From Hibiscus mutabilis (lineage: Eukaryota; Streptophyta; Magnoliopsida; Malvales; Malvaceae), in contig CM033747.1 in NCBI GenBank assembly GCA_019671005.1, forward strand, positions 24,517,188 to 24,581,187: a stretch of 64,000 bases of DNA, in the 5' to 3' direction. The notes beneath the pieces were generated by a model, which saw nothing but the letters and a program-made list of their open reading frames with translations, ran no database searches and was not told the origin of the DNA. Both the position numbers and the translations under genes were made by a program. Below, piece after piece: positions 10,493-24,087 of the stretch (the stretch's first letter is position 1; every line of letters starts with the position of its first letter).

Positions 10493-13400
10493 TTAGGTTT
10501 GGCCGGTTCTTGGAAACCCCATGGTGGTATAGGTGTTTTAATAAGGTGTCTAGTGGATACAAACCTTTAAACTAAATTCGTACTCCTTAAGGCTAGAATT
10601 TTGATAGTGCATCTAATGTTGCAACGTCAAGATGGTTATAATCGTGGCCGAATGGACCGAGTTAACTGCGAGACAGTTAATGGTAGTGATCTCGAGACTG
10701 GGGTCACCTCAGATTGTTGAGATGCAAGTTAGTCAGATGACACCTGAGTCGAGAATGTGTTCTCCTCATATCACATTATTGGCGTATTCGTTGTGTGTTG
10801 TAGACACCCTGAAGTCTTTAGATTCATTGCAATAGTTCGTAACAAGAAATCTTTATCGGTATACGTGAATAAAGGTTTTGTTTCAGGAATGAATAATCTG
10901 CTCTTGAAATCGATCAATGAGTGCACGTTGGTTGGAGGACCCTTTTATCTGTTTAAAAATGAGTATTTGTTGATACTATGAGAGTATCTTTGGCATTCTT
11001 AATGGCATTCCTTGGAGATAGTGGAATCAGGATTTATTAGTTCGTCTAGGTATGGCCGAAGTTAGATGTTCTACCAGTTTAAAAGAAAGCTACCTTCTTA
11101 AGAGTTGTTTGCACCGGGGGAATTGTTCCGGTTAATCAAGTGTGGAGCTAGCAAGTGATGTTGAGAGTGAGTTTGAGGCTTCGAGACCCCGATGGAACCC
11201 AACTTTTAGATATGAAAATGTTAGATTGTCGCCTTTTCATCGAAATCTTTGCAACGATAGTTTCGAGAATGGCAACGGGGTTGTGAGATAGGTTTGATCG
11301 AATCGATAGGTGTTAATGTGTACAGTTCGATGCTAGAGAGCTTTTAGACTACCAGAGTGCTTGTTTATGCTTAATGAATGAGTCATTAAGATCTCTCCAT
11401 ATCAGGAACGTAAGTAGATGTTGAGGTATCGTAGTTGTCAGAGGATATCGACCCAGTTAATAGTTAGAGATTCAATTTTAGAGGAATAACTTGAATAAGA
11501 TCATCCTCGTCTAAGTGTTTCGCTCAATGGAGAGTCAGACTTGTTCTCTAGTAAAAAGTTGGTTCGTGAATGTGCTACATAAACCGTTGATAATTGTTAA
11601 GCGATCGTAGAAGACTGTTACCCATTTCGAAGGTGGACAACCTATTTAACCGAACGTAAAGTGTCTGTGTGTTTCTTTGAGATTAGTTTGGAAGGGTGAT
11701 GCTTATTGTTAATGTATTGAGGTTAGGAAATGGATTTTGGAAAGAATATTCTTTTTTCTCTTTGAGTATATCGTGATAGTGGGTAATGCTCACGGTGACA
11801 TCAATGTCTTTTTGTGAAGATAAGGTGGGAGCTACTGTGTTGTCTCTTGAATATGAGTTGGATGTTTTGCGTACCAAGTGTGGATGTAAATGAATACGGA
11901 AAGTTTGGCATTGAAGATATAATCATCTCATTGACCGTGTGTGTGGGAAGGGTTAATTATCATACAATCAGTTAAGAAAGCAAGGGTTTGAGACTTCGTA
12001 AATGCCTTTGATTGTATCACGGTTGCTCTGAAGCGAGCTGAAGGATATCGGTGGAAAGCCGTTCTATGTTAAGCCATTTGCCGTGACTGTGGAGTGGACC
12101 TGATCAAAGCTGAATGAGATTTTGAGGTTTTCAAAGATGTTTTGTTATACCGTTAGAACTATATTTTGGTGCTAAAAGAAAAAGGTTGTGTTCTCCCAAA
12201 TAAAGTGAAGTTTGAGGTACTTGATTTCTAAGGAAATGTGCGGTTTAGATGATGACATGGGATAAGGTACGTAAGAACTGTTGATGGTGTAATCGATCAA
12301 CACCTAAGCAAGTGAGCTAAATAAGTAGTGGATCGTACCAGGTAACATGATTTAGAGTATCATGCTGTCGTATGGGGCTATCCTAGATAATTTTCATGTA
12401 AGAAAGTGTTGATTCTAGCACTATACAGTACCGGTACTGTGTGTCCGTTAGCATGTTTTGAGTTAAGGGTTGATTTGCCTTGGAAGTCATAAGAATAAGC
12501 ATTTGATAAGTTAAGAGGATACAATGTTATGATTGAAACTGGGTCTGATGGTTGAAATCTTGTGGTAAGTGTTTTGGAAAAGACGTATCAGGGTAAGAGA
12601 TTTTCCCATATAGTACAATGGTCTATATACGAAAAATTTTGAGAGTGACAGTTAATACCAAGCTTTCGTCACGTGTTCAGGAAATAGTGTAGAGTCGTGT
12701 GTTTGAGATAGTGATAAGTAGTTGGCTTGCTATCAGTTGAGAGTTAAGCATTGAGTTCCTCAGAATTGTGGGGATGCTTTGGTATTCATCGATGAAAATT
12801 AAATGGATGACCGGGGATTTTGTACAGGATTCGTGAGTACGCAGTTTCATTGAGTAATGATATAGTTCTTGGTTATGCACCGATTGATAAGTTTTCAACA
12901 AAAGTGTGAGCCACAAAAAGTCTGTTTGGTTAGTTTACTGGTTGGTTTGTACGTCATAGCGAAGTGTTCATGTCACCTTTTAGCACAAAATTCGAGGTTG
13001 ATGGAACATTTTTCTTTGGTGGGATTTTATTACGACGATAGATTTGAGTGGTATTACAAATGATGTATTCTCCAGACACGTTATGATTCGAATCGTAAGA
13101 CCCTTGCGAGAACCGAGTTGGTGAGAGCTATGTTGGCTGCCGATATAGATTTCATGTCGAGTTTAATGTGAATGCTTGAGCTGAGTTGGGGTGTCATTAG
13201 TTTTCGAAGGTTAGCGCCCGGTAAGCGATGTTTTAGATGAGAATTCTGTTAGAGTTAGAGTCTCCATCAGGGAGTTACCTCGAGAATAGTTGTCTAGTTT
13301 AGATGCAACGGCTGTTTAACCTCCTATTCTTTTGATTGTGTGTTTTAGAAGAATTCGTGTGCAAAAATTTCTTGGGGTTCTACAGAATATGTCAAGTCCC

Positions 13401-13668
13401 TTTGATGAAGTGTCTGCGTGACGTTTTGTCAAGACACCGTTGAGTTTTGGCTTGTCGTTTGAGATGTACCGAACGAGGATAAAATCCTCCAATGGAAAAG
13501 AATCAGTTGAGATATTGTTCGTACCATTAGAAGGCATGGTCATGTTGATAGGTGTTGTGAGAGATTAGAGTAGCGCAACGGGAAATTCTTGGGAACGTCG
13601 AAGAGTTGTAATGGTTTCAGCTTTTTCTTCTGGGTTATAGGTGCAAATTTCAGGGACGAAAATTTTTT
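10493..13668 (+). other. Element B internal region without coding capacity
   Basis: This is 3.2 kb with many stops in all frames; the longest open frames are under 80 codons. I could not recognise retroviral motifs such as a zinc knuckle, YxDD or an integrase core. The final part (near 13647-13678) has the CAAATTTCAGGGACGAAAAT phrase typical of the 3' end of Tekay-like gypsy elements, which hints at descent from one of them. Confidence 0.6.
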
Positions 13669-13678
13669 AAGGAGGGGA
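13669..13678 (+). other. Element B polypurine tract
   Basis: AAGGAGGGGA lies four bases before the 3' LTR start at 13683, the place and composition expected for the primer of plus-strand DNA synthesis. Confidence 0.85.
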
Positions 13679-13682
13679 TAAT

Positions 13683-16296
13683 TGTAACGATCCAGATTTC
13701 GGGTTAACGAATCGGATCTTGGACCAGGTATTGAGCCTTGGGTTGAGGGCCCAATTAAGAAATTATAATTGGGCTTAGGGGTAAAAAGAGAAAAGGAAAA
13801 TAAAAAGGAAAAGATAGTTTGAATTTTAAATAAGGAGTGGGTGGTTGAAAAGTAAGGAAGGGAATGATGGATGAGAGAGAAAAGGAAAAAAATGAAAATG
13901 GTAGAGAGAGAATAGAAAAAAGTTTGAGATGAAACTTCAAACTCCGATCTACGGAGATCTAGCCGTCCGATCACGACACCACCACTGCCATTGTGTTCAT
14001 CTCACCGAGATGAGTTCACCGGTACCAGTATCACCGTCGTTAGAGTTGCCGTCAGAGGAGGTGAGAGAGAGGAAGTTTCAGGTTGTGAAGTTCAAGGGGG
14101 TTAGAGGGCTAGAATCAATAAACGGAGGCCACCACCGAGTTCACTAGCTCGAGAACAGTCGCCTGGTGAAGTTTGGTCACCTGAAGCCGCTGGAGTCATC
14201 GTCACGCGCCCCTACGCGCTGCCGCTGCACGTGCGCGTAGTCCTGCACCAGGGGACCAAGTCGCCCGAGTGGACTCGGCCCAACTCAATCGAGTCAGGCT
14301 GAGATGACTCAGCCTGAGCCAAGCTAAGCCGAGCTGAGCCGCGCCAAGTAGTGCTAAGTCGCACCGAGCCGACAGCCACCGCCGCCGTTGACTGTTAATC
14401 GCTGCCGTTGTCCGTTGACTGCCGGCGTTGACTTTTTTTAGGGGGACCCTACCTTGGGGTTTCTCGACGTTTCGGATTCAATGGCACAGTCCGTTTTGCC
14501 AAATTCAAACCTGATAAGATATTTTTATGTGTTTGACCCTTCGCTTGGCATATGAGGTGTATGGAATTTAAGTGTTTTTGTAATTGTTGACATACGAGGA
14601 TTAATCGGGTTAGATATCGGATCAAGTGGAATATTCGAGAAGCTAGGTTAAAGATTTTAGTGATGTCAGCATAAGGTTAGTACACCTCAAACTCTGAAAT
14701 ACTTAATGATCATCATAAGTGTAATTGCCTTACATGTTAGTGGTTGCAAAATATGAGATAAGTAATAAGCATGCGTCGTTACTGGTATTGCGAGGCTTGG
14801 TAGTTATTAAAGTGCTTGATGAGTTTGAAGATGTTTGAATCTATTATGAGCTTTAGAGATTGTATAAGATTGTCTGAATATTCGTATGATTATCTTATTC
14901 ATGATTGCTACGTGATGATGCCTTGTGTGCCAGTGGAATGAATTAATATATTCGATTGAATATGGGTTAGGGACAATGCTGATAATATTTGATTAAATGC
15001 CTAAAAATTGGTAATTATTATTAAATGACTTAAATGTGCTAGCAACAAACTATAATGACTTTCATAAGCTTTAGGGGTAGAATAGGGCCTCGTAATTAAT
15101 ATTGATGCCGACGAGTTTAATGGCCTACTGCTAGTTGACCAGAATGGGTTATAATATCGGACTAATATAGTCGGTCATTTGATAAATTGCTTATGGAACC
15201 GGTAATTAACACTAATTGGTTTAAAAGTCAGTTTGAGATGGAAATTTACTAATATGGTTAGCAAATGTGATAATGTGGATTGTTGGAAATAATTAATGAG
15301 AATGAATTGTATTACTCCTCTATAAAACGTAATAACTCGATAATGTTTGATTGGTTGTAATAGCAACAATAGAGACTCGTGGTGGGTCGTGTGATGGTTG
15401 TATGTCAGGTAAGACACTTGTATGGATCCGTGGTGGATCATGTTTGGTTACGTGCTAGGTAGGGCACCTGTTTGGTCACAAGTCTTTGTTTGGTGGGATC
15501 CGAATACCCAGAAGGTGAGTTGCAACATATGAATGCCACTCGATGTGAGATTCTGAGTGATAAAGTGAAGGTCATCCGATGCGAGATTCTGGGTGATGAT
15601 ACTTGCTCGATGTGAGATTCTGAGCAAAGACTCGATATGAGATTCCGAGTATACCGCTCGATGTGAGATTCATAACAGCTCGATATGAGATTCTGAGCAT
15701 GGACGGGTCTCCTAGTGTTGGGTGACATTGAGCCTTGCTCTTGGTTTGCTTTATTGATGTGCTTTATGGCAATTGTGAAATTGTTTATATGCTTGACATT
15801 TCTTTAGGCGATTATGGTACCGCCACATGTTTATTTATCTCTTCTTATTGCTTGTACTAGCTTGCATGCTTACGGTTATCATTAGCATGAAGTACAATAG
15901 AGTAGATGTGTACCACTGAGCTTTGTAAGCCCAGCGCTCAGAATCGTTGTTTTCGTGCGTAGGTTGATCGTTGGATCGTGGGATCGTGGAGCACTAGCAT
16001 GGGGATCTTTGGAGCACGTTATTTGAGTCGAGTGGGCTATGTGTTTATAGGACCTTACATGTGGAGTCTGTATTTGTTATTTCGAAATTGTATTATTTAA
16101 ATTGTACCTTTAAGTGTTTTAAATTTTAAATTGGAGATCACTGTAACATTTTATCTACTTACATATATTTACTTTAATCATTGGTTTTAAATGTTTTTGC
16201 GACTTACTTGTTGGGTTGATCCTGTTTGAAAAGAAATTTTATGGTTTTGGGTTGGGCTTGAGGCCCAAATGTGTCATCCGAGTCGAGGGTGTTACA
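13683..16296 (+). repeat. Element B 3' LTR
   Basis: At 2614 bp it is collinear with the 5' LTR and about 130 bp shorter, partly because the hairpin minisatellite and the TTGACC cluster have fewer units. It ends GTCGAGGGTGTTACA. Differences from the 5' copy are mainly transitions. No gene is present, and the antisense frames at 13540-13974 and 15175-15728 are chance frames. Confidence 0.9.
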
Positions 16297-16301
16297 GTAT
16301 C

Positions 16302-18566
16302 TGCTCTCATTTCTTCCTCCTTGGAAAGTGAAAGAATATCATTCTTCGTCTCATTCATAGAGATCCATAGAAAGTCTTCAAAGGGAAAAGTTTAGGGTTA
16401 ACACTCGACTCAAGGATTTTAAACGACAAATTCCTAAGAGGGGAATTCAGTAAATGGGATCTTCCCATTACCCGAACACTCATTATGTTCCCCCGTTGGC
16501 CTAAATAGATCATCAAATGCTCACATTTGCAATATCCTCACACTATTCAATTCCTTCTAAACATAAGCAACTTGGAATTGATCTTTGGATTCGAATCAAA
16601 GGTACTTTTGCAATTGAAATTCAAGGTTCTGATAAAAAGACCTATACATATATGCATGTTATTTTAAAAATATATGTGTATATGTGTATGGGAGAACAAA
16701 AACTATCTCATAATAATGAATTGAATGTTTAAAGAGTCAAAGAATGCAAAAATGTTTTCTAAACAAGAATAAAAAATGCAATTTTTCATTCTGACAAAAA
16801 TAAATAGACATGTGTCTTTACAAAATATTCTTACTGCTTTAGGGCTTAAGCTATAGGGTTTGTTCTGTGCATTATTCTCAAAAAGGGAAACCAAAATGTA
16901 GGGGAATCAAACTAACATTTTCATGAAGAGATAAGAAACAAAAGCATAGGGACTTTTAAATCATTCTGGCCTTTTCAGCGCGGTGTAAGCTTGCCCCATC
17001 TTCTCTATTTTCCACTATTGGATTAAATCTCGTGTCATGATTCCCTTGCTAACCAGCTTTTTAATTTCTTCTAGTAACGACCTATACTTCCTGGTGGAAT
17101 GCCCCGGTGCCTCCATGTGGAAATCATAAATCCTACCCGGGTTAAAACTGTATGCAGATACGTCCTAGGACAGCATTGAAGACATCAATTCTTCCTCTTT
17201 TCTTGAACTTTTTCTCGAGTCTATCTTCTAATTGATCGAGTCTTGATCTTTGAGTTTGTACAATTCTTTCATCCATGACAAAGCTTCAACTGATTCCTGG
17301 ATTACTCCATCGATCCCCAAAAATCTTATTATTTAATTGATCAATGCATAAAATGTATCATAAATGAATCAAATTCTATAAGGGCAAACAATATGTATAA
17401 AATGCAATGAATGCAAATAAGGTGTTGATTGGCTAATAGTCATTTAGAAAGACTTTCGTTTAACGAAGAAGATGTCTGATTACAAGAAGCTAAAACAACG
17501 AATTATAGATAACAATTAGCTTCTCATCTTGATTTCTTGACTTCATAAACCAAGGCTCGCACTCTATGTCTCAACATCGTATTCTTCTGATGGACGACCT
17601 CGTCATTCTCCTCTTTACTGCTCAAAAGATCTGCGGGAGTGTAATCTATGTACCCGAAGCTTTTGGGGAGATTGTTAGCCTATGCAGGCAAAATATAGAT
17701 AAGGGTCACTTTTTTGGTAGATCCGGGTGCAAACAAATCAAACTTTGAACGATGCGTCCAAGCTACATGTCTCTATGTCCGACATGCATTTCATTGTCGA
17801 ACTGTCTTCTTTCTCTATTTGTCTTCATTCGGCCCAAACCAATACTGTAGCATTATCTCTCTTGGAATCATAGACTTCTCTCTCATCTCACATGCCTCTA
17901 AATTAGACTATTCTCAAATCAACATCTATGTTATGATATGGCATGCAACATAAATACAGGATAAAGGAAAGAAAACAAAAAAAAAACACCAACAGAAAAA
18001 CAAGTCAATACGGTAAGATAATTGAATAAATTAAACAAATTAAATGTTGAACGATAAATAAAGCAATAAATTAAGGCAATTAAAAGCATATATAACAAAC
18101 AAAGGCATAAATATATCGAACAAGGCCTAAAAAGGGTTACTGCTAAACGAACAAAATTTCGACATGGCTTTAAAATGTGAGCTCTACGGTTCACTATATG
18201 CGGTTTGGATCTAAAGTAAAGGTATCCGAACTATCGCTAGGACATCGATTCGAAAGGATACAATCCCTTATATGATACGGAGGCGAGAACCCCACGAAAT
18301 ATAAGGATCGTATCTCGGAAGTGAATTACAATATCATACGGAGGTGAACACCCCACGAGACAAAGTAATCACTCCCGCTTATCGAGGGACGAAGCTCAGG
18401 AGGAAAGCTCATGCATGAATGACAATTATATCAAACGTCGGATAAAAACGATAGACGAATAAGGTTAGAGATTAAAAATTAAATTAAAACGAATTTAAAT
18501 TTTCTTAATAATTACGATACGAACCCAACAAATGCTTAACTATTTTTTTGTAAAAACAAAAAAAAA
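16302..18566 (-). other. Element A internal region, leader side
   Basis: This is the part of A between B and the primer site, read on the minus strand as leader then gag. It holds one gag-like scrap (17018-17128). It also holds a small direct repeat, ATACGGAGGCGAGAACCCCA near 18278 and ATACGGAGGTGAACACCCCA near 18336, in the leader. The rest, including frames at 17566-17953 and 17931-18194, has no recognisable family feature. Confidence 0.5.
17018..17128 (-). pseudogene. gag remnant of element A (Tat/Ogre-type zinc-finger-like segment)
   Basis: On the minus strand 37 codons read on without a stop and contain YDFHMEAPGHSTRKY followed by SLLEEIKKLVSKG. This resembles the segment of Tat/Ogre-lineage gag that reads roughly CxYHxGxxGHxTExCxxLKxxVxxLIxxG, with the Gly-His-Ser-Thr core, an aromatic-aspartate/histidine start and the amphipathic Leu/Ile/Val helix kept. 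The expected Cys residues are Tyr or absent here, so zinc binding is lost. Flanking frames are broken. The location, leftward of the primer site on the minus strand, is where gag should be. Confidence 0.5.
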
Positions 18567-18584
18567 TTCCCAGCGGAGTCGCCA
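18567..18584 (-). other. Element A primer-binding site (tRNA-Arg)
   Basis: The minus strand reads TGGCGACTCCGCTGGGAA, complementary to the 3' end of plant tRNA-Arg (acceptor GGAGTCG plus CCA). Three bases separate it from the LTR start at 18588. tRNA-Arg priming is characteristic of Tat/Ogre-type gypsy elements and sets the minus orientation of A. Confidence 0.85.
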
Positions 18585-18587
18585 TGC

Positions 18588-20526
18588 TGTAGCGACTAAA
18601 AAAAATCCATTTTTAATTAAAAATATGGCATATGAGGGGAATTCTTTGAAAAACTCGTATTTTGAATAAAACTTGAGAGTCGCCACCGGTCACTAGATTA
18701 AGGTAGATCTGACACCAAAAAGCTAACTAGAGAAAAATTAGGTTCGGGAGTCGGTTACGAGTGGGGAAGGGTTCGCACCCCCACCACACCCGAAAATTGG
18801 TACCTAAAGGTTCATATCGTATTTACTAAGAAAAAGTGAAATTTAATTTAATTTAATTTTTAATCCCTAAATATACATGAATGCATGGTTATGCAAATCG
18901 AGCAACCTAACTCGCAACCCACGATAACCAAAGGACATGACGCTTGAAGACCTGGGATGACACTCCCACTAAGATATCGGGGCCTTGAGAACTAAATTAG
19001 TCTAATACAATAAATAAATATGACAATTAATCATGTATGAACAAATCGAAAATGCTAACATGAATAAAAGCATGAATAGATAAAATAAAGGTGATCATAC
19101 ATACATACATACATACATACATACATAATATACAGATGATCATATATATAATATAACTTGTAATAAATAGTACGTAATAAAACTATATATACATATAAAA
19201 TAAAAGTATACGTAGAATATATATGTATGTAAACTACATAATATAAACCGTAAATATCATAATATACATAAGATATACAAAAAAACAAAACAAATGTAAC
19301 ATATAAAAGGAAAGGTTACAAATAAAATCTCTAATAATGATTATATATATACATGCACATATAAACTTATAATAATAATATACATAGACTATGCTACATA
19401 TACAAACATACACATGTAAGAGATCAACAAAATAATCTATCATCATCATTTAAAAGGATCCAAAAATTACAATAAAGGTAAGAGTGGACCCAAAAGTTCA
19501 AGATTTGAACTTCAATCAAAAGCAATCAGTTGGGCTGGCCCATTTTCTTTTCTCTTATGCTGGGTCGCACAAACAAGGTTGGATCTGGGTATAATGACCT
19601 GTTTGAGTCAACTACAAGGGTAAGGGGTTCATTTTTTTTTTATTTCATTCATTCTTCTTTCTCAACTAAACCCCCTTTCTCCTCTTAAACATCACCCTAA
19701 CAGCCGCTCCCTCACAATGTCGCCGCCACCACTGCTCTGGCAAGCTTCACTGGTCGCTATTATCACCAAAACGTGTCCCTCATCCTCCTCTCCTTTTCTA
19801 TCAAATTAGAATCTAAAAAAATGTTCTCAAACGTTACAAAACCATCTTGAAGCAGTCGAGTTTCTTCATCGTCGATCAGTTCTCCCGTAGCTGGATCATC
19901 GTGGTTTCAAGATATGTGGCTCTCCCCGTCGATTGAAACATCCCCACCATTGGAATCATCAAGATGAGGCTCCGATCGCTGGAAACGCCAAAAATTGGGA
20001 GTGAGTAAGCTATTAAGTACGTCGACTTCTTCAATGCTGATCTAAGAGTCCGACCGTCGGATAGGCTTGATTCTAAGATATGTCTATCACCGTGATGCAG
20101 GCTCGCCCCCAACATTGGGATTCAGACGGAAACACTCTGAACATCGACGATGAACTCCAGCCAAATTGGTAAAAGTTCTCCATTTTTTTCCTTTTCTTGC
20201 TTGTATTTGTGGGGTGTTTGTTTAGGATAGAAAATGTTTCAGGCATTAGGGAAATCTGTAGGGTTGATGTTGATGGAGGCTTATGGGTAAGGGTATGATC
20301 GGTGGTGGCTAGGTTGAGTGTATTAGCTTGTTTCAATGGAAGCCAGAGATGATGAGGAATGTGGAGCTGGTGACTTGTTATGGTGGTAAGAACTAAGGAT
20401 TGTGGATCGGTAAATGGGGAACCGGTGATGAAGCTTGGTTTTCAAAGATCAAGATGAAGGGTGATTGAATGGTAGTGTTCTATTTTTTTTTGAAGATCAT
20501 GAACCCGAGCTATGAAGATGATCCCC
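18588..20526 (-). repeat. Element A 5' LTR, first part (interrupted by C)
   Basis: It begins TGTAGCGACTAAA and is collinear with 2512-4396 of the left LTR up to GATGATCCCC, where element C interrupts it. A CATA microsatellite (19096-19127) is longer than in the left LTR. The minus-strand frames at 19055-19449 are AT-rich tyrosine-runs with no gene character. Confidence 0.85.
19096..19127. repeat. (CATA)n microsatellite
   Basis: About eight CATA units lie in the A 5' LTR. The left LTR has only CATACATATATATA at the same place, so the run expanded after insertion of A. Confidence 0.9.
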
Positions 20527-23500
20527 TCTAATACCCCGAAATTTGCTAAGTTGTTTAAGAGTCATTTAGTATATAAGGGCTTAAATGCTAATTTAGTGAC
20601 TAAAATGACAGAAATATAAAAGTTAACATTTCTTTAATTATGAATTTTAGGAAAGGAGTTTCTGAAAATTAAGAGTACCGTGTACTGTGTGATAGAGAGT
20701 AAGCAAAATAGGGCACTTGCGATGTTTGGTTGAAATCCGATGAGAAAAGTATAGGCACCTAATGGAATATTTTTTATTCCACAGATAAGTAGTACATGTT
20801 ACAAGAAGTTGATCTGTATAATTTGATTTTCGGTATAGAATTTATGTAGAAATCTATTTTTGATCGAACAATTAGGGGATAAGCAGATACTTGATTCGAA
20901 TAAAAATGCAGTATAAGATATCGAATTTCGATCGAACTGCAAAGTTAAGCGTGCTCAGGGCATAGGATGGGTGACCTATTGGGAAGTTCTCATGTCAATA
21001 CTGTTAAAAAGGAATCAGTTCGAGTTAATATTATTCGTATGGATATCTGATAAAGGATTATTAAAAGAATTTTATCCGATAAAGATTTCGGGTAAATTAT
21101 TAGTATATTAGACCGAGTCAAAATTTCAAGATTTTGATTTTTACAAAATTATGGAATATTTTGTATATCAACAATATTTATTTATGGAAATTAGAAATAT
21201 GAGAATTTCATATTTGACCCGATAGTTCAAAAAATGGAAGACCGTAGTAAGTGATTATCAGGTAATCAGATCGAATTGGAATTTTAAAGACAGTTCCATA
21301 AGCCATAGAAAATTCAAAAAATATTATTTTTATGAATATTTTAATATTTGTAGTTGGATTTTAACTAGATTTAGTTACTTTTACATGATGGCAAATTAGA
21401 AAATAGAACTTAGTTGGAAGATTATTTGGACTTAGGTAATTAAATGAATTTAATATTTATTTAATTAAACACACTTGACATTAATAAGATAAAAGATGAA
21501 CAAAATATGTTCATCTTCTACTCCTCCATTTTCGAAAAACAAAAGAGAAAGAAGGAAAAATATACAAAAATTTTTCTAGACATTTTGAAGGCTTCCAAAC
21601 AAGATTCAAGGTATGTTTTTGGTAGAAAATTGATCTATTTTCAATTTTCTTCCATTTGATAGTAATTTTATCAAGAGTTATGAAGATTTGATTATGTTCT
21701 TGAAGAGAGATAAAATAGGGTTTCATGTTCCATTTTAGATTGAAGCTTGATCTATGTAAATCTAGTGTTTTAGAGATGAAATCAAGCTTAGATTGTGATT
21801 AATTTTATGTTTAAGGTTAAAAAAACCTAACCCTAGAATTTAGGATTTTATTTTGGGTTTTGAAATTGATGATGAAAATGAAAGATTGATGATATTAGAA
21901 GCTTGATTTTGATGTTAGAATGAAAAATCCTCAACTAGTCCTTTAAGTGACCATTTCGGCATACATGGGGAAATTTGGAGAAATATTGTGAAAATTATCC
22001 TAGTGATGGATTTGAAGAGATTATGAACTTAGAAGCTTGATTATGGCGTTTGGACTAAAATAAAGTTATTGGAAAATATAGATACCCTTTCCAGTTTATA
22101 GAGAAATTATGGAAAAATATTTTGAAATTATTATGATTATGAGATTTTATGATTTGAATATGTTGTATCAAGTTAGAATTGAAATTAGAATCAAAGGGAT
22201 TAAATTGACAAGAAAGGAAATGGCAAGGGACCATTTCGACAACCCTGGTTAGTTCAAGGACCAATTCAGCTTTGGTCTAAAAGTAGGGGAAAATGTGAGA
22301 AAAATTATAGAAATGTTGGATTAATTATTCGATACAAGTTTGCAAGTTTATGTGTAAAATTAGTGACTAAAATGTCACTTTAGTAAAAGTTAGTGGGTGA
22401 AGGGTATTGAATAAAAGTTAGTGAAAATGATGGAATTATTGAATAATTGTGATTCGAGTTGGAATAAATTGTAAAATGTGCAAAATGGTCACTAGGGACC
22501 ATAATGAACAATTCAACATTATTAAAGGAAAAAGTGAAAATTTTTGGAAATATTCTATATTCGAATAATTATACTAGTATAGTACAGTTAAACAATGTTA
22601 GATTAAAAATCTAACATGAATATTTTTATGTATGTTCAAATGGTACAGTACAGCTATTGACGTGGCTAAGGGTACCAAATTAAAAGAAAGCAAGGAAAAA
22701 GTATCGAAATACATGCATGACCCAGGTGAATGCATTATATGTATTCATGACATGTTAAATAGGACGACTTGCGATGAGTCGGCCTTGGTGTAAATAAAAA
22801 TGTATGATGCCTTATTTATGCAAATAACATGAAATATTAAATGACATATTGATCCAATGATTGTAGCATAATGATTTACCCAAGGTAAATTGAATTTTAG
22901 ATATTTGGGTATGAACTGCCCATTATCGAATTATGCATGATATTACTCATATATTGGATATTGAATAACGAATTATTACACTACTATGCCCGAGTACTAA
23001 TGTGAGAGTCTTTGGTATAGTTGGATATCCATAGAGTCTTAGCAGCTGCGTCCTAGCACTACGGTGCGTTTGAGTCACTTCGCTAATGTTTAGAGACTTC
23101 AGTGTCGACTTAGACACTACGGCGTTGTTCAGACACTTCGTTGTTGTTAGCACAAAATGTGCAATTATGAGGAGCAAAGAGCGTCCTCGAGTATGTACTC
23201 ATCTCAGTCACTTCGGTGATGCAGACGCTATGGCGTCGTAGACACTACGGTGTCATGATGACTCGCGTACCATAGCATCACATGATTTTGTACTTTGGGC
23301 TATAATGCTTGAAATGCATTTATGTAGGTAGTTAAGCTAAAAAGCTTAATGTACACAAGACTGGTAAGACAGATCGAATCCTATGATTTGATTATTATAT
23401 TAGTTTAATGAACTATACATATAAGGTAGTTCTATGCGTGATAAAATGTTATCAACTGCAATTGGAAATCGCTTGCCATATTGCAGGGCTATGTTGTTTA

Positions 23501-24070
23501 TAATCATTGTTTTACATTGTTATGATTATGTCTTACTAAGTTATACTTAGCGTGTGTTTTGTATCACATGTAGGTATTTCAGACTAGATAGAAGAAGAGT
23601 TGCACATCGTTGGATCAAGTTAGCATGAATTATCAGTATCATCACATCCTAGTCTAGTAGGGCATGCATAGATATTAAATAAGTAGCTATTTTGTATGAT
23701 CTAGAAACATGACCTAGTTTGAGGAATTAAGAATATTAGAAAAGATGCTTCAAACGATTTTAAACTTAGTTGGTTTTTTATCGCGTAGCGATTTTAAAAT
23801 CAAGAAATGGTCTAAGCAGCACACATAGTTTTCACCCTGAATTATATTTTCATTTTAATAACTGCTTAAAGTATTTTATAAACTAATTTAGGGACGAAAC
23901 TAGGTGACTCTAGACAGATTTGTAATTTAGTGAAAATCGAGAAAAGATTGTTTAATCAAATTAGTTTTGCATCAAATAAAAAATTTTTACAAGTCTGAAA
24001 ATTAGTGTAAATCAGTTAGTAACATCTTTAATGTGTATTCGAATATCAAATATACATTGAGGGTGCTACA
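20527..24070 (+). repeat. Element C 5' LTR
   Basis: This is a 3544-bp non-coding LTR. The first bases read TCTAATACCCC where the 3' LTR has TGTAATACCCC, so the TG end has mutated. Features shared with the 3' LTR are an array of short palindromic units (23029-23262, for example GACACTACGGTGTC) and a small hairpin TTAAGCTAAAAAGCTTAA at 23332-23349. Frames at 21511, 22055 and 22947 on the minus strand recur in the 3' LTR and are not genes. Confidence 0.9.
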
Positions 24071-24075
24071 TTTAG

Positions 24076-24087
24076 TGGTATCAGAGC
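24076..24087 (+). other. Element C primer-binding site (tRNA-Met)
   Basis: TGGTATCAGAGC lies five bases after the LTR end at 24070. It is complementary to plant initiator tRNA-Met and marks the plus orientation. Confidence 0.92.

Larger units (their letters stand above)
7732..16296 (+). mobile_element. Element B: LARD-like Ty3/gypsy retrotransposon inserted in A
   Basis: Two LTRs start TGTAACGATCCAGATTTCGG (7732 and 13683) and end GTCGAGGGTGTTACA (10475 and 16296). The flanks GCATC (7727-7731) and GTATC (16297-16301) are a 5-bp target duplication with one transition. The tRNA-Met primer site TGGTATCAGAGC follows the left LTR, and a polypurine tract AAGGAGGGGA precedes the right one. The 3.2-kb internal region has no long frame and no recognisable gag, reverse transcriptase or integrase. 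Long LTRs plus a non-coding core match the LARD type of non-autonomous element. Its LTR style resembles Tekay/Del chromoviruses, which is inference. A hand check of the first 200 LTR bases gave roughly 6 % difference between copies. Confidence 0.9.

Noticed and set aside
13540..13974. 144-codon minus-strand frame crossing the start of B 3' LTR
   Set aside because: It spans the LTR border and opposes the element's direction. A similar frame in the 5' LTR is broken.
18567..18584. Possible tRNA-Arg gene fragment
   Set aside because: Only the 3' acceptor end is matched, next to an LTR start; it is a primer-binding site, not a gene.
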